Shown here: one piece after another, positions 1 through 7,515 of the stretch
Layout of the letters: each line of letters starts with the position of its first letter
Numbering within the stretch: position 1 is the stretch's first letter
Source: Clostridiales bacterium
GTDB lineage: Bacteria > Bacillota > Clostridia > Christensenellales > CAG-917
Length of the DNA: 12,981 bases
NCBI GenBank assembly: GCA_012800805.1
Contig: JAAZIO010000151.1
Span: forward strand, 1-12,981
Direction of reading: 5' to 3'
Translations under genes and position numbers: made by a program
The notes under the pieces: generated by a model
What the model was told of the DNA's origin: nothing
The model's input: the letters and a program-made list of their open reading frames with translations, nothing else
Databases searched by the model: none

Positions 1-85
1 TACGGGAGAGGGCCTCAAAATTGCGGAAGCGGGCGGCGGGGAGATTGTAATAAAGGGAAAAATCTCATGCGCTCAGATTATGTAG
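1..85 (+). CDS. yqfC: Sporulation protein YqfC, C-terminal fragment
   Basis: Only the last 27 codons are present, reading from base 2 to the TAG at 83-85; the start lies left of the window. The visible residues (GEGLKIAEAGG, then EIVIKGKISCAQIM) resemble the C-terminal beta strands of the YabP/YqfC family, where a 'G.GL.I' turn is followed by 'I.I.G.I'. YqfC is a small, poorly characterised protein linked to sporulation in Bacillus and Clostridia, and its gene normally sits directly before yqfD, as here. The identification rests on this short match plus the neighbour, so it is probable, not certain. Confidence 0.72.
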   Translation, partial: TGEGLKIAEAGGGEIVIKGKISCAQIM

Positions 86-1000
86 GTGTTTATGCGGCTT
101 ACGGACCTTACGCATTTTGAAGTGGAAGGCGAAACATTATCAAGGCTTGTAAGGGAGATTACAAGCAATGTTTTCGTCTGTGACCTTAAAATAAAAGGCA
201 AGAAACTATGCTTTTCGTGTAAACTAAACGATGAGCCAAAGTGTGTTGCTATTTTAAAGGAGCTATGCTATAATTACACAATAATTAGACGGAGCGGGCT
301 TGCGTCTTTTTTAAGATTTTTGGCAAAAAGGCTGGGTATAATTGCGGGCATAGCCGTATCGTTTGTCATTACCGTCTTGTTCAACTTCTTTATCGCCGAC
401 ATCGATGTGGGCGAAGAGGAATACAAGGCAAAAGCCGAGAGTATCCTTTCAGACAGCGGCGTAAAAAGGGGTAAATTCCTCTTTAACATTGACTACGACG
501 CCTTACAGCTTAAACTTCTTGAGCTTGAGGGCATCTCATACGCAAAAGTTGAGCGGGCGGGCACAAAAATCGTGGTTACCATAAAGCGTGAGCTTCCTCC
601 GCCGGATATTCTCCCCGCGCCAAGCGGAAGCGTCAAATGCGCAAAGAGGGCGGTATTTTCCCGAGCGATAGTGTTTTTTGGAACTCTTGTCCCAAAAAAG
701 GGTGACATAGTTGAGCGCGGCGACGTGCTGATAGGCAACTATATAATGGTCGGGGAAGAGAAAGTTCCGTCGCAGGCCTCGGGCGAGGTGTATGGGTATT
801 GTTACTACACCGCCACAATGACATTTTACGACTATAAGGCTTATGAGGAAAAACAGCTTATAAACACGGTCTTGTTTGCGGCAGTTCAGGATGTGCCGCT
901 TGACGCTGAGATAGTTAACTTCACGCATCAGGCGATTTATGACGATGGCAAAGTCACAATCACCGTAACGGTGCAAACGGAGGAAAGGATAGACCTTTAA
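86..1000 (+). CDS. yqfD: Sporulation protein YqfD (short form)
   Basis: This is a 304-residue single-pass membrane protein. It has a cytoplasmic N-terminal part (1-80), one transmembrane helix at about 83-106, an extracytoplasmic POTRA/FtsQ-like segment (about 107-170, containing SGVKRGKFLFNID) and a lipoyl/hammerhead-like segment (about 185-243, with KKGDIVERGDVLI and ASGEVYG). This order matches the YqfD stage-IV sporulation family, whose biochemical role is not known. It is roughly 90 residues shorter than the Bacillus subtilis protein as I recall it (about 400), with the loss after the hammerhead region. The gene begins with GTG right after the yqfC stop. An in-frame ATG at 92 is an alternative start, with AGGTG just upstream. 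Neither start has an ideal ribosome site, so coupling to yqfC translation is likely. Confidence 0.85.
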   Translation: MFMRLTDLTHFEVEGETLSRLVREITSNVFVCDLKIKGKKLCFSCKLNDEPKCVAILKELCYNYTIIRRSGLASFLRFLAKRLGIIAGIAVSFVITVLFNFFIADIDVGEEEYKAKAESILSDSGVKRGKFLFNIDYDALQLKLLELEGISYAKVERAGTKIVVTIKRELPPPDILPAPSGSVKCAKRAVFSRAIVFFGTLVPKKGDIVERGDVLIGNYIMVGEEKVPSQASGEVYGYCYYTATMTFYDYKAYEEKQLINTVLFAAVQDVPLDAEIVNFTHQAIYDDGKVTITVTVQTEERIDL

Positions 1001-1005
1001 TCACT

Positions 1006-2454
1006 ATGGCAAAGACGAAAGAAGAAAAGTTTAAAACCTGGAACACAAAGTTATTTCTTGCGGTTCAGCCGATAGTCGTCATCTGCACATTTATCGTGTC
1101 GCTTGTTTTGCTTTACGCGCTGACCGATTTTATGGCGAGCTTTCGTCCCGAAAGCGTTTCAAGCACCGTTTCGCTTTTTATCGCAAACTTTATAATGTTT
1201 GAGCTGCTCTACCTTTCGCACTTTGCCATAGACGCAAAGCGGCTTCAAACTTTCTCCGATTATCTTTTAAACGCCATAATCGTAACCATTACCGCAGTAT
1301 CATGCGCTTTTGTTTTTAAATTCGTAAATGTTTTTGCGATGCCGTTCCAGCTTGTAGCGCTCCTTGCGGGCGTGCTGATAAGCGTAAGGTCTGCAATAGC
1401 CTCTATTGCGGTTTTATTCCTAACCGTTCTTTTGGACTTTCTGCTTCTCGGCGGTTTTACGGATTTTGACGCTTTAAGGATGGTATCCGCGCTATCCACG
1501 CTTGTGGTATCGTCTTGTGTGCTGCTGTATCTTATTTCAAAGCACTACACTAGAATAAAATTTATAATGTATTCGCTGATAGCCGCTCTCAGCACCGTGC
1601 CGCTTGCGATTGTGGCAACAATAGGAATGGGAGAGCTGGATATAAATATCTTATACAATGTCTTGTTTTCGCTTCTTTCGGGTGTGCTGTCGCTTATAAT
1701 GTTTTTGCCTCTCATATCGATTTTGGACTCGATATTCATTATCCCGGACGACTTCAAGCTGGATGAGATATGCAACCTTAACCATCCGCTTTTAAAGCGT
1801 CTTGCAAGCGAAGCACCGGGAACATTCAACCACTCATTGGTAGTTGGAACGCTTGCCGAAAGCTGCGCTATGGCGATAGGCGAAAACCCGAGGCTTGCAA
1901 AAGCCGCGGCGTATTATCATGACGTCGGCAAACTTAAAGCGCCTATTTACTATATAGAAAACCAGTCAAACTACAACCCTCACGACGAGCTTATTCCCGA
2001 AGTCAGCGTAAGCATGATAACTTCGCATACGATGTTCGGAGAAATCTTGAACAGGGAATTCCGTTTGCCCAAAGAGATAATTCAGGTAGCAAAGGAGCAT
2101 CACGGCACATCGCCCGTCGGTTACTTCTATCAAAAGGCGCTAAAGCTTACGGAGGGCTCGCTCTCTACCGCAAACTACCGTTATCCCGGCCCGCTTCCCA
2201 GTACAAAGATATCCGCTATCATTATGATTTCGGATACCATTGAAGCTGCCACAAGAGCATATATGCCCCCGACAAGGCAGGAGTTTGAAGAGAGAATCAA
2301 CGCTCTCGTGGACGAAAAAGTAAAGCTTCGCCAGTTTGACGAATGCCCAATAACGCTTGAAGAACTTAATGTTATCAAGCGCACGATTATAAATGTTTTG
2401 CCGAGCATTCACCATTCAAGAGTATCCTACGGTGAGGTTAAGCCAAAACAATGA
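1006..2454 (+). CDS. PgpH/YqfF-type HD-domain cyclic-di-AMP phosphodiesterase, sensor domain missing
   Basis: The 482-residue product has about seven hydrophobic helices in residues 16-240, followed by a cytoplasmic HD phosphohydrolase domain (about 255-470). The metal ligands expected for the family are visible: H276 (in PGTFNHS), H305-D306 (YYHDVGK), H341, H365-H366 (EHHGTS) and D410 (SDTIEAATR). In this family (7TMR-HD, Listeria PgpH, Bacillus YqfF) the HD domain hydrolyses cyclic di-AMP to pApA. Those proteins are about 700 residues long and carry a large extracellular 7TMR-HDED domain after the first helix. Here the first helix (16-40) is followed by only a short loop, so that sensor is absent. 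The catalytic half looks intact. It starts 5 nt after yqfD and overlaps ybeY by 4 nt. The c-di-AMP substrate is inferred from family, not shown. Confidence 0.87.
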   Translation: MAKTKEEKFKTWNTKLFLAVQPIVVICTFIVSLVLLYALTDFMASFRPESVSSTVSLFIANFIMFELLYLSHFAIDAKRLQTFSDYLLNAIIVTITAVSCAFVFKFVNVFAMPFQLVALLAGVLISVRSAIASIAVLFLTVLLDFLLLGGFTDFDALRMVSALSTLVVSSCVLLYLISKHYTRIKFIMYSLIAALSTVPLAIVATIGMGELDINILYNVLFSLLSGVLSLIMFLPLISILDSIFIIPDDFKLDEICNLNHPLLKRLASEAPGTFNHSLVVGTLAESCAMAIGENPRLAKAAAYYHDVGKLKAPIYYIENQSNYNPHDELIPEVSVSMITSHTMFGEILNREFRLPKEIIQVAKEHHGTSPVGYFYQKALKLTEGSLSTANYRYPGPLPSTKISAIIMISDTIEAATRAYMPPTRQEFEERINALVDEKVKLRQFDECPITLEELNVIKRTIINVLPSIHHSRVSYGEVKPKQ

Positions 2455-2900
2455 TTGAGTTGTTTGGCGCATCGCTCTTTGAAAAGAGGATTATAAAAAA
2501 AGTCTATGCCGCCTATCTTAAGCGTTTCGGGCTTAATGATTGCCTTACGGTTGAGATAGGTTTTTACGGCGAGGACGATATGCGGGAGCTTAACAACAGA
2601 ACAAGGGGCATAGACAAAGTCACCGATGTTTTAAGCTATCCCGCATTCGAGGGAAGATGGATTGGTGACTTTGACAAAAACAAAAAGGAAAACATCCATA
2701 TAGGCTCGATTGTAATCTGCAGGCAAAAGGCAAAACAGCAGGCTGCCGATTACGGGCACAGCTACAAAAGGGAAATAGGGTTTTTGACCGCGCACGGGCT
2801 TCTTCATCTTTCGGGATATGACCACATGACCGAAGACGAAGAAAAGGAAATGATAGGGCTTCAAAAAGAAATCCTAAGCGGCGCAAGGCTTAAGAGGTAA
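2451..2900 (+). CDS. ybeY: Endoribonuclease YbeY (16S rRNA maturation)
   Basis: YbeY is a zinc-dependent single-strand endoribonuclease needed for 16S rRNA 3'-end maturation and late 30S quality control in the cytoplasm. The diagnostic UPF0054 metal motif H-x3-H-x5-H is present as H115, H119 and H125 within AHGLLHLSGYDH. The earlier family motif appears as NNRTRGIDKVTDVLSYP (about residues 48-64). The 149-residue length is normal. The ATG overlaps the stop of the preceding HD-domain gene (ATGA), indicating coupled translation. The gene stands immediately before era, whose product also acts at the 16S 3' end; dgkA and cdd, found between them in Bacillus, are not here. Confidence 0.95.
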   Translation: MIELFGASLFEKRIIKKVYAAYLKRFGLNDCLTVEIGFYGEDDMRELNNRTRGIDKVTDVLSYPAFEGRWIGDFDKNKKENIHIGSIVICRQKAKQQAADYGHSYKREIGFLTAHGLLHLSGYDHMTEDEEKEMIGLQKEILSGARLKR

Positions 2901-2902
2901 AT

Positions 2903-3796
2903 ATGAAATCAGGTTTTGTATGCTTAGCGGGACTTCCAAACGCAGGAAAATCCACGCTTATAAACTCAATGGTTGGCGAAAAAGTAGCCATAGTTTCCTG
3001 GCGTCCTCAGACAACAAGAGATAACATCCTTGGAATTCTTACAACAGAGGAGTATCAGATGGTATTTATTGATACTCCCGGTATTCACGTGGCAAGAAAC
3101 AATCTCGGAAAATATATGATGACGGCGGTGAACACCTCAATAAAAAACGCCGATGTAATTGTATATGTAATAGACGCCGCAAAAGGCGTGACGGAAGAGG
3201 ACGAGAAGTTTTTGAGCGACTTTTCGCAAAAAATGAATGTTATCGCCGCTCTCAACAAGTCGGATTCCGTTGTCAGGGAGACGATTTTCAAAGGCCTTGA
3301 AAAATTAAACGAGATAAAAAACATCAAATCCGTGGTTCCGATTTCGGCAAAGCAGGGCGATAACCTGGACACCCTAAAAGAGGAAATTTTAAAGTTTCTG
3401 CCCGAGGGCGAAATGCTCTATACTGACGATATGTTCACCGACAAGCCTTTAAAATTCATGGCCGCGGAGTATATAAGAGAGAAAGCGTTTTACCTTTTGG
3501 ATAAAGAGGTGCCTTACGGAATCGGCGTTGAAGTTAGGAAGTTTGAAAGAAGAGAAGGCAAGCCGATTTGGGACATCTATGCGGATATTATAGTTGAAAA
3601 ACCTTCGCACAAAGCTATAGTCATCGGCAAAAAGGGCGAGATGATAAAAAGAATCGCCTCGGGAGCAAGGCAGGACATAGAGGAACTTTTGGGCGAAAAA
3701 GTTTTTCTTGAAGTATATGTGAAAGTAAAAGAGGATTGGCGCGACAGCGACTACCTCATGAAAGAGCTAGGTTACGACATTAAAAACTTAAAATAG
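2903..3796 (+). CDS. era: GTPase Era
   Basis: Era is a GTPase that binds the 3' end of 16S rRNA and assists 30S assembly. All the GTPase motifs are present: G1 GLPNAGKS (10-17), the switch segment with PQTTRD, G3 DTPG (57-60), G4 NKSD (118-121) and G5 SAK (about 149-151). The C-terminal KH RNA-binding domain shows VIGKKGEMIKRIA, with GKKG at 242-245. At 297 residues it is the usual length. It begins 2 nt after ybeY, with AAGAGG just upstream as ribosome site. A 35-nt spacer holding a hairpin separates it from yqzL. Confidence 0.97.
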   Translation: MKSGFVCLAGLPNAGKSTLINSMVGEKVAIVSWRPQTTRDNILGILTTEEYQMVFIDTPGIHVARNNLGKYMMTAVNTSIKNADVIVYVIDAAKGVTEEDEKFLSDFSQKMNVIAALNKSDSVVRETIFKGLEKLNEIKNIKSVVPISAKQGDNLDTLKEEILKFLPEGEMLYTDDMFTDKPLKFMAAEYIREKAFYLLDKEVPYGIGVEVRKFERREGKPIWDIYADIIVEKPSHKAIVIGKKGEMIKRIASGARQDIEELLGEKVFLEVYVKVKEDWRDSDYLMKELGYDIKNLK

Positions 3797-3817
3797 CGAA
3801 TAGACAGCCATAAAACA

Positions 3818-3836
3818 CCCATACTGAAAGTATGGG
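3818..3836 (+). promoter_or_regulatory. Perfect hairpin covering the yqzL start codon
   Basis: CCCATACT (3818-3825) and AGTATGGG (3829-3836) are perfect inverted repeats separated by GAA. The right arm contains the yqzL ATG (3832-3834). No T run follows, so it is not a normal intrinsic terminator. The structure would bury the start codon and there is no clear Shine-Dalgarno, so yqzL may rely on ribosomes arriving from era or on opening of the hairpin. The pairing is seen directly; the regulatory role is inference. Confidence 0.5.
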
Positions 3837-3951
3837 GAAAAAATTCGACAACGCGGAACTTTTTTGGAAACTTTTTCAGCAAACAGGCAACATCGGCTAC
3901 TATTCGCTCTACCGCTCCTTGAAAAAGGAGAGTGGGGACGAAAAAAAATGA
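3832..3951 (+). CDS. yqzL: YqzL-like small protein
   Basis: This 39-codon gene lies between era and recO. It starts at ATG 3832, since an in-frame stop at 3811 leaves no earlier start, and ends with TGA 3949-3951. The product reads MGKKFDNAELFWKLFQQTG, then NIGYYSLYRSLKKESGDEKK. The 'FWKLFQQTGNI..Y.LY' core matches the YqzL-like family as I recall it, a roughly 45-50 residue protein of unknown function encoded between era and recO in many Firmicutes. Its stop overlaps the recO ATG by 4 nt (ATGA), a genuine operon signature that also fixes the recO start. An A8 run (3941-3948) precedes the overlap. The call rests on both the sequence pattern and the position. Confidence 0.8.
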   Translation: MGKKFDNAELFWKLFQQTGNIGYYSLYRSLKKESGDEKK

Positions 3952-4649
3952 CAGAGAACTTTAGCGTTACCGCTATATGCGTTAAGAGTATCGACTACAA
4001 AGAAAACGACAAACTGCTGACGCTTTGCTCGGCGGAGAGGGGAAAGCTCACCGCGCTTGCCCGCGGCGCCAAAAAGGCGGCCGCAAAATTAAAATACGCC
4101 GCTCAGCCCTTTACATTTGGCGAATACACCCTCACGGGCAAAGGCCGCTACATAATCGATTGCAAGCAGATTGAAAGTTTTTCTTCAATTTTGAATTCTC
4201 TTGACTCCTATTATTCCGGTTGCTGCGTTCTTGAAATTCTTATGAAGACATGCGCGGAGGACACTCCTTCGCCCGAGCTCGTTGTGGGAGCGGCAAAAGC
4301 TTTGTCACGGCTCAGCGGCGGAGATAATCCGCACGAAACCTTAAAAGACTATATGCTCTTTACGCTTGCCGAGAGCGGATATAAATTTGATTTCAATATC
4401 TGCGCCGCTTGCGGCGCACTTATAGACAAAGAGGCGTATTTTTCGGCAAGCGAGGGAGTTCTTTGCCCGCATTGTAAAGGCTTGTTCCCAAAAAAGATAC
4501 CTTCCGACGCCCTTTTTGTATTAAAAGGCGGAAGCGGCGCGGGGGATGTTATGCTTAAGGGCGCGAACATCTTTTTGTCGGAACTTTTAAACGAACTTAT
4601 CGGAATAAAAATAAATTCACTCAACTTTTACGGGGAGCTGACGGTATGA
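3948..4649 (+). CDS. recO: DNA repair protein RecO
   Basis: RecO works with RecR (and RecF) to load RecA onto SSB-coated single-stranded DNA during recombinational repair, and it anneals strands. The 233-residue product has the N-terminal OB fold (about 1-80, with KENDKLLTLCSAERGKL and the ARGAKKA turn), a helical middle, and a zinc finger made of C152, C155, C173 and C176 (CAAC and CPHC). I chose ATG 3948 over the longer reading from TTG 3864. The longer reading would overlap yqzL in another frame and add residues that are not RecO-like. ATG 3948 has GGGGA at 3934-3938 upstream, overlaps the yqzL stop, and gives the standard family beginning. The stop overlaps the next gene by 4 nt. Confidence 0.94.
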   Translation: MTENFSVTAICVKSIDYKENDKLLTLCSAERGKLTALARGAKKAAAKLKYAAQPFTFGEYTLTGKGRYIIDCKQIESFSSILNSLDSYYSGCCVLEILMKTCAEDTPSPELVVGAAKALSRLSGGDNPHETLKDYMLFTLAESGYKFDFNICAACGALIDKEAYFSASEGVLCPHCKGLFPKKIPSDALFVLKGGSGAGDVMLKGANIFLSELLNELIGIKINSLNFYGELTV

Positions 4650-6538
4650 AGAAAAAGGCGCTTTTGATAATCATTTCATTACTTCTTGTTGCGGCATTTG
4701 TGATGCCGCTGTCTGCGTGTAACAAAGACAAGCCGTTCGACTACCTTAGCGTCTATAAAAACTATCCCGAGACGGGTCAGTATACCGGCGCCACCAAAGT
4801 CGCCATGCTTCCTTCAGGATATAAGCTTTATCTTGCCGACGACACATATTATCACGATTATTCCATGTATGGATACAACTCCGAACTGAACGCTTTTGTG
4901 ATTATGAAAGGCAACACCGGAACAAACGGCTTCGGCGTTATTGATTTGCTTAAAATCGGAGAAAGCACGCCGCTTTTTTCGGAATATAAAAACTTTTTCA
5001 TAATACAAATGCAGTATTATTACGGCTATCTGTTTCTCATGACATCCGACCAGAAAATTCTCGTATACGATACCGTAAACAACGGCTGGGTTTTTTCGTA
5101 TGAAAACCCTATATATACTCTTGACGGCACGGCGAGCCTTGGAAAATCTATTACCAACTTTGTGCTTCCTATTTCTAGGGATTACGCAGTAACCACCGTA
5201 AACAATGCCGCTAAGGATTATTTAGAGAAAGAATTCAATTTATCAAACCCAAGGGGCGACCTTCTTCCCGTGTGGTCTTTTAAAAACCGTGAAATAGTGG
5301 GCAGGGTAAAATCCTCCGATTCCTCCCTTGCAAATATCGAGGGTTTTGAAAATTATATTGTAGCCACGGGATTTAACGACGGCGCCAAAAAATACGCTCA
5401 CATCATAGACCTTAGCGGCTATATAGCAAAGAGCGCAAAGGAGATAACACCCAAAGCAAACGGCTTTGTAACCGCTGACGGCAGCTCAAGCGACGATGAA
5501 ATTGAAATAACTTATTTCGGGGACGGGAAGTTTCTTATACACATCGAAAGCCCGGGGACCGAAAGCGAGTATTTCTACAAAGATGAGGCAAAGACTTATT
5601 GGAAAGTCACCCGCTATCTTTACTTTGCAGGCCGCGATGAAAAGGTAGAATACCGCTCCGATTTTGTCATGCGGGATATCGTAAACGAATACTATAAATA
5701 CTCGTCCAAAAAGGATTTCGACGCCTCAAGATTCCTCCAAAGCGGCTACAGCTATGTAGGCTACGCTTTTAAAAGAAACGAGGACAAAACTGTGTCCTAT
5801 GACCAGTTTATAATAGATAAGGATTTTAACATAATATTCTCATTATCGTCAAATTACGGCCAGATTTCCAAGACCGTTTTAGACAAAATAAGCTATTATG
5901 AGCTTGTCAAAACTTATAAGGGCGAAAAAGGATATGTCCAGTCGTTTACGGGTTCAGCCAACCTCTACGACAGATTCGGCAATATAATATTTTCAAACAG
6001 CGAAAGGGAGTATCTGACCGCAAACTACAACAACGGTATGATGGTGTGCTCAATCGTGGACCAAAAGAGAACGACATCGTCCCGCACATACTATCTTTAC
6101 GGCGCTCTTAACATGAGCGGAAGCGCTACCGTTCCCTTTGATTATTCAAAACTTTCAATGTTTACGGGATTTTATACAATAGGCGAAAAAACAGACTCAA
6201 AGGGAAATCTCTCTTACTACCTTGTCGGCCAAAACGGGCATGAAATACTGCTTTATGACGGCGCTACCAAAAAGTCCGCGGAGGGGTTTAATTTCAGAGT
6301 TAACACCAGCGGGACGGCAGTATATAAAACGGGCTGCTATGTATACTATGAGGACGGCGCTGACGGAAAAACTTACTTTGGCGTCAAAAACACCAACCCC
6401 GACAACCACAATAACATTATGCTTAAAGCCGAATATTCGCAAATAGTGCTCTATGAGCCTGCGGCTTATGCGGGAACGGTGTTTGCGGCCTGCAAGAAAA
6501 CGGACGAAGGAAATTATGAAATATACAAAATAGCGTAA
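4646..6538 (+). CDS. Unrecognised secreted lipoprotein, beta-rich with weak WG-like repeats
   Basis: I do not recognise this 630-residue protein. It begins with a lipoprotein signal peptide: MKKK, a hydrophobic stretch (5-20) and a lipobox PLSAC with the lipidated cysteine at C25, so it should be anchored outside the membrane. The rest is rich in Tyr, Phe, Gly and Asp with alternating hydrophobic residues, suggesting beta strands. Short repeated patterns resemble degenerate WG-type or propeller blades: FIIDKDFNIIFSLSS (about 387-401), YDRFGNIIFSNSE (about 440-452) and YGALNMSGSATVPFDYSKL (about 483-501). No catalytic motif was seen. The gene overlaps recO by 4 nt (ATGA) and sua5 by 1 nt, so it is firmly inside the housekeeping operon. 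Binding or cell-surface sensing is possible but unsupported. Confidence 0.82.
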   Translation: MKKKALLIIISLLLVAAFVMPLSACNKDKPFDYLSVYKNYPETGQYTGATKVAMLPSGYKLYLADDTYYHDYSMYGYNSELNAFVIMKGNTGTNGFGVIDLLKIGESTPLFSEYKNFFIIQMQYYYGYLFLMTSDQKILVYDTVNNGWVFSYENPIYTLDGTASLGKSITNFVLPISRDYAVTTVNNAAKDYLEKEFNLSNPRGDLLPVWSFKNREIVGRVKSSDSSLANIEGFENYIVATGFNDGAKKYAHIIDLSGYIAKSAKEITPKANGFVTADGSSSDDEIEITYFGDGKFLIHIESPGTESEYFYKDEAKTYWKVTRYLYFAGRDEKVEYRSDFVMRDIVNEYYKYSSKKDFDASRFLQSGYSYVGYAFKRNEDKTVSYDQFIIDKDFNIIFSLSSNYGQISKTVLDKISYYELVKTYKGEKGYVQSFTGSANLYDRFGNIIFSNSEREYLTANYNNGMMVCSIVDQKRTTSSRTYYLYGALNMSGSATVPFDYSKLSMFTGFYTIGEKTDSKGNLSYYLVGQNGHEILLYDGATKKSAEGFNFRVNTSGTAVYKTGCYVYYEDGADGKTYFGVKNTNPDNHNNIMLKAEYSQIVLYEPAAYAGTVFAACKKTDEGNYEIYKIA

Positions 6539-7515
6539 TGGAAACCGAGATTTTAAAACCTAAAGAAGGAATAAAAAAAGCCGCGAAAATCATTAAAGAA
6601 GGCGGTATTGTAGCATTCCCCACGGAGACGGTATACGGGCTTGGCGCCAGCGCGCTTAACTCCGATGCCGTCGCTAAAATTTTTGAGGCAAAAGGCCGCC
6701 CCAAAGACAACCCTTTGATTGTCCATCTCTCAAAGCCCAAAGATGCTGAGAAGATAGCAAGGGAAATCCCAGGCGAATTTTATAAACTCGCAAAAAAGTT
6801 TATGCCTGGGCCTCTTACCATCGTTTTGAAAAAGGCGGAGGCGGTTCCCGATATCGTTACCGCAGGCGGTGATACCGTAGCGGTGAGGGTTCCCAAGAAT
6901 AAAACGGCAAGGCGGCTCATAAAATTATCAGGGCCCATTGCGGCGCCGTCCGCCAACAGGTCAAAGCATGTGTCGCCGACAGCCGCAATCCATGTGTATG
7001 AAGATTTGAAAGGTGAAATCCCGCTTATCATCGACGGCGGAGCTTCAAAGGTGGGGATAGAATCCACGGTTTTGGACCTGACAAGCGAGTTTCCCACCAT
7101 ACTAAGGCCGGGAGCTGTTACCGCCCAGATGATTGCAAAAGTAATCGGCTTTGCAAAAGAGCACAGCGGAGAAATAAAGGTTGCAAAATCGCCCGGCATG
7201 AAGTATACTCACTATGCTCCGTCTTGCCCTGCCGTTATAGGCGGCAGCTTTGACGAGTGCGTGGCGGAGTTTTTAAAGAGCAAGGCGGAAGGGAAAAAGC
7301 CCGTCGTCATTTGCAGAACGGGCAACAAAATGAACGGCATCGATATAATAGAGCTGGGAAGGACCGAGAAAAAAATAGCGTCATCTGTATACGGAGCGCT
7401 GAGACTTGCCGAAAAGAACTTCAACTATATTATTATCGAAAACCTTGGAAAGACGGGAGTTTTGGGCGCCGTCATGAACAGATTGTATAAAGCTGCGGGA
7501 GGCAGGGAGGTATAA
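6538..7515 (+). CDS. ywlC: L-threonylcarbamoyladenylate synthase (Sua5/YwlC)
   Basis: The enzyme makes threonylcarbamoyl-AMP from threonine, bicarbonate and ATP, the first step of the t6A37 modification of ANN-decoding tRNAs. The N-terminal YrdC domain (about 8-200) shows PTETVYGLG (28-36), KGRPKDNPL (52-60), SGPIAAPSAN (131-140) and IESTVLDL (174-181). The linker SPGMKYTHYAP (218-228) leads into the C-terminal Sua5 domain (about 230-325), so this is the longer Sua5 type and not the short TsaC type. The length of 325 residues fits. Start and stop overlap the neighbours by one base each (TAATG). Pairing with ywlE downstream occurs also in Bacillus, where ywlC and ywlE lie near each other. Confidence 0.95.
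   Translation: METEILKPKEGIKKAAKIIKEGGIVAFPTETVYGLGASALNSDAVAKIFEAKGRPKDNPLIVHLSKPKDAEKIAREIPGEFYKLAKKFMPGPLTIVLKKAEAVPDIVTAGGDTVAVRVPKNKTARRLIKLSGPIAAPSANRSKHVSPTAAIHVYEDLKGEIPLIIDGGASKVGIESTVLDLTSEFPTILRPGAVTAQMIAKVIGFAKEHSGEIKVAKSPGMKYTHYAPSCPAVIGGSFDECVAEFLKSKAEGKKPVVICRTGNKMNGIDIIELGRTEKKIASSVYGALRLAEKNFNYIIIENLGKTGVLGAVMNRLYKAAGGREV

Noticed and set aside
536..976. A 146-codon open frame on the - strand inside yqfD
   Set aside because: Antisense shadow of yqfD with no supporting signals.
3905..3930. Inverted repeat CTCCTT/AAGGAG near 3915-3930 as a possible mobile palindromic repeat or terminator
   Set aside because: It lies within yqzL codons, has a short stem and no T run; coding explains it.
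3864..3947. TTG-initiated extension of recO giving 28 more residues
   Set aside because: It overlaps yqzL in another frame, is not RecO-like, and ATG 3948 has a ribosome site and overlaps the yqzL stop.
6780..7199. A 139-codon open frame on the - strand inside sua5
   Set aside because: Antisense shadow; sua5 motifs explain the region.
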